From NCBI GenBank assembly GCA_008694505.1, contig VZDJ01000090.1, positions 2,101,521 to 2,165,520 of the forward strand: 64,000 nucleotides of DNA, in the 5' to 3' direction. The translations under genes were made by a program, and so were the position numbers. Position 1 is the stretch's first letter, and each line of letters opens with the position of its first letter. This DNA comes from Cyanoderma ruficeps. Taxonomy: Eukaryota > Chordata > Aves > Passeriformes > Timaliidae. Below the pieces are notes generated by a model. It did not search any database. It was not told the origin of the DNA and saw only the letters and a list, made by a program, of their open reading frames with translations. Below, piece after piece: positions 15,401 to 25,700 of the stretch.

Positions 15401-17826
15401 ATGTGACAAAATTATATTCAAAGACGCTGATGGGTGTGAGATATCACGAGACAAGAAGGAAAATAAAAATGGCTACAGTACACAGTGTGTCTAAATGGCA
15501 AGTACAACCACCCCTGCTTTCCTGATTAACAATTACTCTTAGTCTGGCTCACCAAGTGACCAACAAGTTCTTCTCCTCCAAGAAAAGGACTTGAGTGATG
15601 ACATCCTTGTGTCCCCTCAGCCGGTACAGGCCACTCTCGTTGATTACATCCCACACGATGACTTCTGTATCCTGGAACAGAGAGAGTGCCTCCATGGGAC
15701 TGGCCCTTGTCTCTGCAAAACTTCTGCCGTGAGACTGAAAAGATTATCTGAGGGCACACTTTCTCACCCTGAATCAAAAGGATGATTCATGCAAGTGACA
15801 TTGCCTCCCCAAAGGTGCAGTCAGACTGAGAAATGTACCATCATCCCAGCCTGAGACACTTTTGCTATTCCTGACCTCACAAGATTCTTCACTTGAACAG
15901 CTCTACCTGCCTGCAGCCCCTGCTACTCCCCCAGCCCTGGACTCCCCAGCTCCTCCCACTGCCATCCTCTCTGGCTACGGGCAGAGGCCACATCTCAAAT
16001 CCTGAGTTTCAGTGCAGGTCAGCCTCCCCCATGGGGCATCTCAGTGAAAGGGTCATGCTCCAGATGTGAAAGCCTCACCTTGGAGCCAGACACCAGCCTG
16101 CCACCCAGGTGGTCGTACTGCAGGGCTGTGACTGCAGCCCTGTGCCCATTGAAAGTGACAGTCGATTCTCCACTCAGGAGGTTGAAGACACGGATTGCTC
16201 CATCCTCATACCCAACAGCCAGGTGCAACCCATCTGGAGAGGGGCAGAGGCAACTGACTTGCTGCTTGAGACCCTTAAGGATAAGAACCTGGAATTTTTA
16301 GGAGACAAAACATGTATAATGTTGATAAATAACATATCAGATACTTACACAGCAGAGAAAATACCATCTACGTCTCCTGAACTTCCAACTGAGCACTTCT
16401 ACCACTTTATAAGTTCGTTTTTCAACTTCCTGGACCAAACACAGTATCATTAACCCCATTTTCCAAGGCAAACAGCAGCTAGAAGGGAAGCAATTTCTCA
16501 TAATCAAACAGGAAACCGGTGCAGAACGAGCTCTGGAATCCAGAACCTGAAATTTCTGCCCCTACGTATTAAGTGCCAGAGAGCAAGAAACATTGTTTGA
16601 GAGTAAAGTTGGAAAGTTTCTTCCTGACTCCATTCTCTCCTGCCTGGCCTTTCTCAGGTGTAGGACACAGCAGCTTTTCCACAGACTGCACAAGAATGTG
16701 AGAATGATAAAAGCATCTCCAAAACAACATACCAGCAGTCAGCACTCCAGAGGCTGTGAAACAAAACCAGATTTCAGTTTGTAGTGGCCAGTAGTACTCA
16801 CAGTGACTTCTGAATCTCACAGGAGACAGCTCATGGCAAAGTCCTTAACGTTACAGCTCACAACCTCCCTATGGGATACAACTTCTACATGGGATGTCCA
16901 GTTCCACAGCCAAATCACAAACTCTGTGACATCCCTGATTTGTCCAAGAACATTCACACAGCCAGCTAAACCGGGAGCAGCTTTCCAGTTACTGTGACAG
17001 CAATTACTCTGCCACAACTGAGGTCCTCAAGGGACTCACTATGATATTCAGCCATTTTAAGACCAGGTCGAGATAAAATAAATTACTCTCACAGTAAGAG
17101 CAGAGCAGCAAGACCACCACTCCCTCCCTCTAACAACTGATGGCTACAAGTTACTACCAGAAGAAAACATAGGTGAAAGTTGCTGCATTCCAGGTATCCA
17201 TTATGCAAATCATCCACAGCCTCCCTCTGTTCTGCGTGTGCTGGTGCTACCCGTTGGATTTCAACAAATATAAACCCCTTAAACAGAAACAACCAATTAT
17301 TTTCTTGTACCTAGCAAGACTTTCTTGTTAAGCATCCAACATCGCAGTATATTTTGGACTACTCAAAAGGCAACACGATGCAGAATCCTTTTAGTCCAGT
17401 GACCAGCTTGGAGAACTGGAAGACACCAGCACGATGGGCCAGGACGCAGCCAGAGCTGCAGACTCACTCCATAACCCAACCTCACGCTATGCTCACCCTT
17501 CCCGAGATGCGGGGAGGCTGTGGAGGAGTCGCTCCCCTCCGAACGCCACTCAGTAGCACAAATTGCTTCGCTTCAGGCGGCCTAAAAGCCCCGCACGCTG
17601 CCCCCCAGCCCTGCCCCGCCACCGACCGCCCCCGGCACCGCATCCCAGCTCCAACCTTCTCTCCTTTCCTGGTGTCCCACACGAACACGTGCTCGCAAGC
17701 CGGCACGGCCACGTAGCGGCCCCGCTCGCCGCGCAGCGCCACGAAGGCCACGCCGGCCCTGGCGCTGGCCACCAGCCCGAAGAGCGCGGCGGGCTCGTAG
17801 CGCAGGTACTGCCGCGTCAGGCCCAT
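429..17826 (-). CDS. WDR3: WDR3, WD repeat protein 3 (Utp12/Dip2 orthologue), 25 exons, 3' end off the window
   Basis: WDR3 is a nucleolar WD40 protein; its yeast counterpart Utp12/Dip2 belongs to the UTP-B part of the small-subunit processome that makes 18S rRNA. Coding exons in order: 17656-17826, 16079-16288, 15553-15671, 14548-14626, 14127-14222, 13566-13679, 12522-12623, 12305-12402, 11311-11406, 10777-11007, 9940-10033, 9507-9608, 8741-8826, 8188-8323, 7419-7475, 6647-6747, 6390-6501, 6141-6275, 4806-4856, 4535-4600, 3640-3732, 3045-3092, 1624-1667, 1012-1140, 429-522. All have GT-AG borders and compatible phases and total 2664 bp (888 codons). The protein aligns end to end with vertebrate WDR3 (about 943 residues in human, from memory). 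It starts [10 protein letters not shown] in a strong Kozak context (GCCGCCGCCATGG). The last exon, about 50 basic residues, is not found in 1-428 and must lie left of the window. No frameshift or premature stop was seen. Confidence 0.97.
1668..3044 (-). other. WDR3 intron 22
   Basis: This intron of about 1.4 kb contains one CR1 fragment (2251-2356). Otherwise I see only AT-rich, non-repetitive sequence. Confidence 0.7.
2251..2356 (+). mobile_element. CR1 LINE 3'-end fragment
   Basis: The stretch reads like the 3' end of avian CR1: CTTTGAGCAACCT, then CCCTGCCCAGGGCAGAGG, GATGATCTTTAAGGTCCC and CCAACCCAAGCCATTGTATG, closing in the decayed terminal ATTCTATG-type repeat. It sits in a WDR3 intron, antisense to that gene. 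Only about 106 bp are recognisable and no target duplication is visible. Confidence 0.85.
5760..5830 (+). mobile_element. CR1 LINE 3'-end scrap
   Basis: GATCAAGGGGTTGGACTAGA and TTCCTTCCTACTGAA, followed by TCTATGATTCCT, match the last bases of CR1 elements. It lies within the WDR3 intron between exons 18 and 19. Short and diverged. Confidence 0.7.
6141..11007 (-). other. WDR3: WDR3 exons 10-18: second WD40 propeller
   Basis: Residues 362-713, the best conserved part. Recognisable blades: [16 protein letters not shown]...VKIWNR (exon 10), [16 protein letters not shown] (exon 12), [14 protein letters not shown] (exon 13), [19 protein letters not shown] (exon 14), [16 protein letters not shown] (exon 16), [14 protein letters not shown] (exon 17) and [17 protein letters not shown] (exon 18). 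Exon 15 (57 bp) supplies a single short strand between blades. The long introns (for example 10034-10776) hold only unremarkable AT-rich sequence, apart from the CR1 scrap at 5760-5830 in the following intron. Confidence 0.92.
11311..13679 (-). other. WDR3: WDR3 exons 6-9: acidic/lysine-rich linker and a further blade
   Basis: Residues 226-361. Exon 6 (13566-13679) encodes a charged, Ser- and Glu-rich segment ([11 protein letters not shown], then a run of Glu and Asp) that is probably disordered. Exon 7 carries the blade with [10 protein letters not shown]. Exon 8 ends in a lysine-rich helix ([12 protein letters not shown]), a plausible nucleolar targeting signal. Exon 9 starts with an acidic stretch. 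The exon 8 and 9 ends use split codons (phase 2), which fixes the frame into exon 10. The signal role is inferred; the composition is visible. Confidence 0.88.
14127..17826 (-). other. WDR3: WDR3 exons 1-5: N-terminal WD40 repeats
   Basis: Residues 1-225. Repeats end in the usual W-D type pairs: [10 protein letters not shown] (exon 1), the [13 protein letters not shown] blade (exon 2), [11 protein letters not shown] (exon 3), [11 protein letters not shown] (exon 4) and [12 protein letters not shown] (exon 5). The exon 3/4 junction gives T-C-A-K-D where human, from memory, has T-S-G-K-D, a mild local difference. WDR3-family proteins carry two beta-propellers, and these exons belong to the first. 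Introns here are 430 to 1370 bp. The one between exons 3 and 4 (14627-15552) is AT-rich, and I see no repeat or RNA gene in it. Confidence 0.9.
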
Positions 17827-17880
17827 GGCGGCGGCGGGGAACGCGGCGGCGGGGAAGGCGCGGAGGAGCCGCGGCCGCCA

Positions 17881-17886
17881 CACGTG
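17881..17886. promoter_or_regulatory. E-box CACGTG
   Basis: A palindromic CACGTG lies 55 bp upstream of the WDR3 start codon inside the CpG island. Ribosome-biogenesis genes are frequent MYC/USF targets through this motif. The site is plainly present; its use is inferred. Confidence 0.55.
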
Positions 17887-18009
17887 AGACACTGCGGGCC
17901 CGCCGCGCTGGAAGTGCGTCAGAGCGGGCCCGGCCGCGAGTGCAGCCCCGAGGCTCCGCCCGGGAAGGGAAGCGGAAGCGCGGCAGACGCGGAGCTGCTC
18001 TGGGTGATG

Positions 18010-18077
18010 TCGCCAGACCGGCGCCGACCGGGACCCTCTGTCCGGGCGGGGCTGGCGGCGGCTCTGCGGCTGTGCCC
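18010..18077 (+). other. GDAP2: probable non-coding exon 1 of GDAP2 (5' limit unknown)
   Basis: A consensus donor (GTGAGTGCG) begins at 18078 in the CpG island, on the strand of GDAP2. The first coding exon has an acceptor ending at 19647, with 68 bp of 5' untranslated sequence before the start codon, so an upstream non-coding exon is needed. The left boundary shown is arbitrary. Other donors in the island cannot be excluded. Confidence 0.45.
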
Positions 18078-19647
18078 GTGAGTGCGACGCGGTGTCGGGG
18101 GCACAGCCCGGCCTGCGCTGGGCGAGCGCCGTGGGAGCCGGGCGGGGGCCGCTGGATGCTGGAGCGCGGTACCGGAATCGCGGCTGCGAGCCGTGTGGCG
18201 GGAGAGGCGGCAGAGGCAGGTTCTCCTCCCGGTACGGGCACGGCGCTGCGTCTCGGGCACGGGGGCCTCGGCCCCGCTCGCAGCGCTCTGTGCCCCGTTC
18301 CGAGCCTGACAACCCCTCGGGGCCGCCTCGGCCGCGGGAGGGCCCGGCAGCGATGGTGGGGGAGATGCCCCGGAGATCTGCGCCCCGCTTCGCCCGCCTC
18401 TTGCCGCCGTAGCCAGACCCTGGGCTTGGCTGTTCAGCAGGGGAAGATGCTGTTGTAGACGAGCTTCAGGCTGGGGCCGGTGTAGCCGCGCTTACCTTGC
18501 CTTTCTCTCTCACTGCCTTTTCTCCCAGCGAAAATCTTACTTAGATGTTCTTTCGGCTATCTTTGTCCTAGTGTCAGCCTTTATTACCACTCAGTGTGAG
18601 CTCGGATGCTTGGTTGTTTTGCTTTGTTGTGTTGTTTTCCCCTGGCTAATGAATGTACGTAGTAAGTCGCGTTTCACAATTACTCCTTGTAGGTGCGATC
18701 ATTTTTAAATTATTATCAATTATGAACCTGTGAAAGGAGTTAAGTAGTGGGTGTGTATGTGGCAAACTGAAGTTACTTACGTGGGTATGTTTGTGCTAGT
18801 TTGACTCACTAGGATAGTTCAGGAGCCACTACGGAAATGTAAGAGCCAAAGCGTTACCTGCTGGCAGCTGAAAAGTGAGTATTGGCACATTTGAGCCTTC
18901 ATCTAGCAGTTAGTGTCACCTCAAAATCAGTCAGATGGCAGAGGTCAGTCTTAAAATTCCCTGGGCCAGCATTCAACTTTACAGCTTTACTCTTTCTTGA
19001 GAAGCTGATTTAGGTGAAGGGGGTTTGTGCCTGCGTGCATGGCTGTGAGAACTATGTGACAGTAAGTCTTCTTTACAGCAGTTCAGAATTCACTCAACTG
19101 CAAGGGCTGTATTATTCGGGGAGAGGGAGGGGTTTTGTTGGTTTGTTTCTAAGGTTTGGGGGGTTAAAAGCATTGTGGTTTGGGAAACTCTTTTTTCTTT
19201 TTTATATAAGTATTTACCAGTATCTCTGAAAGAATAGATTATACATTCCCTGCTACAACTTTGGTTTTTGTCTAGATAAAGAAATACCACTTTTTAGAAA
19301 GACTGAGTTCCTCTCTGCTCTTGGGAATTTGTTCTTGCTGTTTCCAAAATGCAAGATCACAAGTCAGTTGGATCAATTTAGTAGAGAAGGTGTTTTCACC
19401 TTGAATTGTTGGAAGAGGTTTTTGTCTCACTGCAAGTATCTGCCTTGCCGTATTGCATACAGGTAACAAAAGAGAGTGTGTTTGAGTGGGAGATCTGTTT
19501 TTCTCTTGTCTGCTAGGTGTTATTGCATTGCAGTCTTGTGAAAGGTCTGACTGCACGGGACAATCAATTGCTTTTAGGGAAGAGCTGGTGATCTTTTTTT
19601 TTGTGTGTGTGTGTGTTTTGTTTTGTTTTGTTTTTTTCCTTTTAAAG
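18078..19647 (+). other. GDAP2 intron 1 (5' UTR intron)
   Basis: The CpG-rich sequence fades by about 18.46 kb. The rest is T-rich and unremarkable, ending in a GT/TTTTG tract just before the acceptor. No gene is seen in it. Confidence 0.5.
19594..19637 (+). repeat. T-rich (GT)n / (TTTTG)n microsatellite
   Basis: An 8-T run, then about seven GT units, then repeated TTTTG and a further T run. It ends only about 10 bp from the acceptor of the first coding exon of GDAP2 and so contributes to its pyrimidine-rich tract. Confidence 0.85.
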
Positions 19648-19715
19648 CACCTGGAAGACTCCAGTGAAAATTGGAGTGTGACAAGTTAGCAGAGGAAGGG
19701 AGCTGTTTTCATTCC

Positions 19716-22700
19716 ATGGATCCCTTGGGTGCTCCCTCCCAGTTTGTGGATGTTGACAGTCTGCCAGGCTGGAGTGATGTCTATGAGGCTAAGGAACTGG
19801 ATTGTCGACGAAGTCCTGTTGAAAAAGCTCAAGTTGATGTTAGATCACCTTTCCCTTACAGGAAAGACATCAATGAAAAAATAATCTTGTGGTAAGTTCG
19901 ACGTGGCTCTCGTGTGTCAGTCATCACCTCTCCTATTTACTGCAGCATCCATACCTTTGTATAATGATCACTGCTGTAGAATAAAGCTTCTAAATCCTCT
20001 TTTCTTGAACCAAACGTTACAGATCTGGGAAGAAAATAATCTTATTGTTCACTGTAACTTTGAAAGTCTGGGATTTTGCTCCACCATAGGTTGTGCTCAT
20101 AGCAGTCCTTCATGCAGCAGCCTGGAGCTGTACTTCCTACTGAGATACTGTATGTTTAGTATCAACACCTAGTTGGGCACTTGGACATGAGGTTTTTATT
20201 TTTAAAAGAATATGTTTACTGTCTACTAGCTTTTTTTCTGTATTTCTGGTGTTATTCTGCTTTCACTTTTCTGTTTTAAATCAGTGTTTCTTTCTTTCTT
20301 CTGGTTGTTATGGCTTGCTTTTGGCTCTTCCTGCCCCTCCTTCCTCCATTATGTGTTTTGTCTCCGTGACTTTTCTTCCAAAATCTATTGATAAAGTATA
20401 GTGTGTTGTACTTACTCCACCAGTGTAACTCAGATACTTGAGCCTGCTCTTTAGATGAATAACTCTTAACTTAATCAGTGTGAAGGGAGAAGGATTTCTC
20501 AGGGATGCAGATTCAAGCATCAGGCTGAACCTCTTTCTGGTTAATATATGCAGGAAATGGGACTGTTCATGGATTTCCTGAAATCAATTAAGTAAAGAAA
20601 GAGAGGAGCAAAACAGAGAGTAAAGAAAGAGAGGAGTAAAAGGTTAAACATCTCTTATGGCTAGAGCAAATACGTGCAATTTCAACTGTTAGTTTAGTTT
20701 CTCCCTGTGCGTGGGAATCTTTATTTCCCTTCCTGTGCTCTTTGATCCCAAAATCCCCGATGGCTGCTGCTGTGACAAAACTCAGGTCAAAGTTCTGCTA
20801 CTCCATTGTCTCTTCTGCATCTGTGCCTTGTTTGTCTTCTGCATGTCTGATCTTTGGACAGCAGAATGAACATGGTCAACTTGAGGGTTCACAATTTGGG
20901 AACAAAGAGAGAAGAAAACTTGTCCAGCTGCAGCATCAATCTAGACCCACAGTGGTCTGAGGAACAGCAGCTGTAAGGTGCCCTGGATAGTCTGTCTGCA
21001 AAAATAAAGAAGTACATTGAAAAAGTTGTTTAAGTTTTGAAAGTAATATAACACAAGGACTGTCCTCTTTTCCCCAAGAGAAAATATGCGGGCTTTTGGA
21101 AGTGTTACACTCCATCAGTTTAACAAGCTGCTTTGCATGTTTGCTGCCTGAGCTGCCCTACATACAGCCACAACACTGCCTTTTCCACAAACATCCCTAA
21201 GTTAATGCTGAGGCTGGGACTCTTTCAGGAGCTGACATTTTGCTTGCAGTCTGTCTCCATCAGGTAGAGGCAAAAGATGATTCGGCTTGGTGAGCACGTC
21301 AGGGTACGCTACGCTGTGTGGGCACTGGAGTCCTGTTAATGCTTTCCCTGGAAGTTGGCGTTTCCTTGCTTGTCAGCACTGATTTGAGAATATCCTGCTC
21401 AGCTGTACATTCAGGCTGCAATAAACTGTTTCCTCAGGAAAGGAGATGTCGCACTACTGAACTGCACGGCCATCGTAAACACCAGCAATGAGACTCTCAC
21501 GGATAAGAACCCGGTATCTGAAAGTATATTCATGCATGCTGGGCCTGACCTGAAGGATGAGCTCCAGAAGCTCAAAGGTGAGTGGCCAGAAACAATTTTT
21601 ATCTCACTGAAATCTCCTGTCCTTGCATAGTACAAAGCATAAGGATAGGGGTGCACATGAAAAAGGGCTGGGCTTCCTCCAGGCCCCAACAGCTGGTATC
21701 AACATGAAAAAATTGGGGGAAACACCTGCCAATCTAGTCTCTTTTTGTGGTTCACATTACAGATAATTGAAAGTCTGTGGCAGATATTTGAGTTGATGAG
21801 CCCTTACTTTGTGATACAATAATTCCCATTGCTATCCGAAGCCACTTTGGGCAGTTAGCTTATCAGAGCTTTTGCTCAAGGGACCAGTGTTGTACATTTT
21901 GAGATTTTATCCTCTTCAGTGCGTATACATTATGAAAGACAGAAACTGGAGTTCACCATTGAAGAAATTAAGTGGATTCTGTCATGCACTTTGTGTATCA
22001 TCTTTCAGGATATTAATATACCCACAGTCTTTCAGAAGGATTTGACAGTAATAGGTGGATTGCTAAAACATTGCATGTCTAAATAAAGTCTTTCTGATTT
22101 CTTAAGTTGGTTGGTTCATTTGTCTCTTGTGTACAACAAATGACTATTGGAAAGCTACAAGAGCAGCCCTAATGCAAGGCTTTTCTAGAAATGAATGAGT
22201 TTTGCATAGAGCCTTTATTAACAAAGTTTATTGCTGATAATGGGAGATGAATGCTCAGCCTTTTTTTCGTCTAACAGGCACTGGGAATAAGAGTCTCCTT
22301 ATTTTGTGTGTAATGAACAAGAGTTTATAGTTACCCAAGGTCATACAGAAGTCTAAAATGGTTTGCAGATAAAAATTCCCATCTCTAGGAACTATGGTAC
22401 TGAATGGAATTTTGAGGTCTCTGTGTGGTACTGCTCACTCTGGATAACAGCTTGGTCTCCTTACATAGTAACAAAATGGATATAGAAGAGCCATATTTCT
22501 AATATAAACTCTCAGTAGCTTAAATTACAATTGAATAGAAATCCTGTTTCTATAAAATCATCTTTTGCTGATTCAGCTTGCTTTTTTTGAGTAACTTAGA
22601 AATAAAACAGGAGGAAGAGTAACCATTTTATAACAAGAGCAAAAATTCACTGTGTGCTGTGGGTGGAAATTAAAATACCATAGGTATCTCTAGAATAGTT

Positions 22701-25700
22701 AGGACCCCGCTATATATCCCAGAACTCTTCTAAAATACTCTTGAGTTTCTTGTGTGCAGTGAGAGGTGGGAGGAGAGGGACTGCATTTCAAGGAGTCCTA
22801 AAATCCGAGATCTGTCAGCTCGGTAGGGAGTTGTTGTGCTCAGCTTCTTAAATTCCCTTTTACCCTGCTAAGTTATGCATAGTTTTGCATCTTCATCACC
22901 ACAGTGAAAACACTTATGTCTTCTCCCTGTAGTGCATTCTGCAGGTTCACAACTCCCTATGAAGACACTTCTCTTTTAATCTTGTGCCAAGAGCTTTATG
23001 GAAATCAGCTCTTCTGTGACACCCTACTGACATGTTGTGTGGGGGAGGAAAGAGAGGCTGGGTTACAGATTTGGCATTTGAGCACCCCTAGTATATTTGT
23101 CACAGTAGCAGAAGCGGATGGAGAGCTTAGTTAAAAAATTGGTTCAGGATTCATTTGTCAACTCTGCTTCCTTTTTGCCCTCTTTCCCATTTAGCCTTGA
23201 CATTTTTTCATTGGAGAATGTTTGTGGTGAAAAAGTGAAAATGCATGATCTGTGTCCTAAAGCTGTGAAATACATTTTAGGTTAGGTCTCTCCTGCTTTA
23301 TTCCTGCTGCTTGATATATATCCATATTTTATAGATTCCAAGGAAAATTATGATCTGGAAGCATGTGACCTGTGCCTTCTTTAAGGCTCAGCTAAACTTG
23401 TATGTTCCTGGGAGCAGCATCAGTTTTGATTCCTGCAGAAATATTACGGCCAGGGGCAGGCTTGCAGATGAAGTGCTATGGATAGAAGCTTGCTTAATCA
23501 CAAATATTTGTTGCAGTCTAATGAAGACCTTCTGTGGCAGAAGTCTTCCAGCTCCAGTGATGCTTTTTCTCTGCCACATGCATGATGTAGAGGGTTCAGA
23601 CTTTCCATTTTAAACTTGGAGAAAAGGTATTCTAATAGCTAAAATCTTATCAGATAAAAATTCGGGTCTTGACTTTGTTCCCAGTTTTGCCACAGACATT
23701 GACTTGTGCAACTCCCCTCACCTTGTATCTTAAAATAAGAGTAATACCTACTGCTCATTTTAGTTTTGTAAGTTGTATAGACATCTCCAGGCAGAATGTA
23801 TTGGGAAGTATGAAGTGTGATCTGAGTATAGTTAAAGATTACCAATGCTACATCTGTTTCCCTGGATTCATTGGTTCCCCTACTGAATTCACAACTATAC
23901 CTCAATCAAACTTGCTTCATTCTTTTTTTCACAAGTTTTTGCTACAGGTTTTGCTTGCTCTTTGTTGTTTGTGAGGCCTGGGGACCGCAGAGGAAGAAAA
24001 GTAACTTGATATCTGATACATTGTTTTGAGTTTGGCTTCACTTTTTCCATTCAGAAGCCTATGCTTAGTTTTAGTATGGTGTTTCTTCCTTCTGATTAAT
24101 CCAGAAGAGGCACAGTGGAGATCTGTAGAAGCTAACGATGTGATTTGTTGGATCAAAAGCTTTACAAATGCTGGCTTCAAGGCATCTTGATGTTGCCATT
24201 AAAAAGATATGCTTGAAGTTTTGGGTAAGGAAGATTCTCAGCCTGGAGTGTCTCTAACCATAAAATAAGCTTTCATGCATGTTGCTAGCTTGCCTGAGCA
24301 CTACAAGGAAAGAGGGAGAGATGAACATCCCTGTTCAATGGACAGCATAAGCCAAGTTCCTGCAGCACTGCTGCCTGAGGAGTGTCTGCAGCTGCTTCTT
24401 CCTCATTCCCTGTTGTGGGCACCAGCAACCTATAAAAAGATCAGGTTGAAAGCTAATCCAATGAAGATACTGAGTTTCTGTCAGATCAGAAAGCCGAAGT
24501 GCAGCTGTGCAAGCAGAAGGAAGAAGGTTGGAAAATACTTGTCTTTGAGGGCAGGGAAAGAGAGAGACTAGAAATCTATATTTTTTAGCTGTCCAGACCT
24601 GGAGTAGAGTAGATTTAGAGGAAGTTTAGTAGACTTTTCTTCCATGTGCTGAAGGAAAAACAGACTTCAAACACAGAATCTGTTCCTAGAGTACATAACT
24701 GGAGGGTGCTGTGAATGGAACAATTAAATGTATTGCTTGAACTTCCTTTCCTTGAGACCAGACAACTAGTCTGTCCAGAGAATATGAGCTGCATGAGGGT
24801 CATATGTCTGCCTTGTGGACATGAAGAAATTTGCAACACAAAGCAAGCTACCTCAGTCTGGGAGCATAAATTAAACAAGTGTATTATCTATTCAGTTTTA
24901 ACAGCTTTGCCAATGACTGGTTTGTTTGATTAAAGGGAGACTTGTAGTCATTTTATCCAAAAAGCAGTTCCCCCAAACCAAGTTGTTAAATTCAGAATTA
25001 TTGCTAGCTGTGTGGTATACTTGTGCATCTGTTGTCTGCACATTATTAAATCATTTCTTCCTTTGCTCTAAGTAGCATAGTAAGCACTGCAATTAAGGCA
25101 GAAATTGTAGCAATATCTGGTTAGTCCTTATATGGATAGTTTTAAAACTGAGAGGAATGAGCACAGTTCTCACCTCCTCAGCATGACTAGGTTTGAGGCA
25201 GCTGGTATGAGATCAGATGCTATCCTCAATATTTGATGTCTAAAAAACCAACTTCTGTGTATGAAGTGGAGTTGTCTGACTGGAGGAAGGCAAGGGCTTG
25301 AATCCTTCTGGCTTTCTTACCATGACACGTAAGACATGGACGTGACTTCTCCTGGTGTTTCATTTCTCCCAGGCTGCAGGACGGGCGAGGCCAAGCTGAC
25401 GAAGGGCTTTAACCTGGCGGCGCGGTTCATCATTCACACGGTGGGCCCCAAGTACAAGAGCCGGTACCGCACGGCGGCCGAGAGCTCCCTCTACAGCTGC
25501 TACCGCAACGTCCTGCAGCTCGCCAAGTAAGCACAGCCCGCACAGGGTGACACCTGCGGCACAGCTGGGCTGGGAACTCGGCCCTGCACAAAGGTCTCCC
25601 CTCTGTGAATGTCTTCTCCTGTGTGCTGGGTCGGCTGAAGGACAGGAGAGCAGGAGGGGTTTTTGTGGTGTGCTTCATGCCTTTGGTTATCTCTGCTGTG

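Larger units (their letters stand above)
17480..18460. promoter_or_regulatory. CpG-rich bidirectional promoter of WDR3 and GDAP2
   Basis: About 1 kb is strikingly rich in G, C and CpG, unlike the AT-leaning flanks. It contains WDR3 coding exon 1 (start codon at 17826, minus strand). It faces the first donor-like site of GDAP2 (CCC|GTGAGT at 18078). No TATA box is evident. The sense/antisense arrangement with a shared CpG island is typical of housekeeping pairs. Transcription start sites cannot be read from the sequence. Repeated GGAAGCGGAAGCG around 17968-17981 could be ETS-type sites. Confidence 0.85.

Noticed and set aside
17482..18312. 276-codon minus-strand open frame running upstream of the WDR3 start
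   Set aside because: It merely reads through GC-rich 5' sequence in frame; the family starts at MGLTRQYL (17826), with a strong Kozak context.
17563..18458. Plus-strand 172-codon open frames in the CpG island
   Set aside because: High GC removes stop codons; composition is Ala/Arg/Gly/Pro-rich and no family is recognisable.
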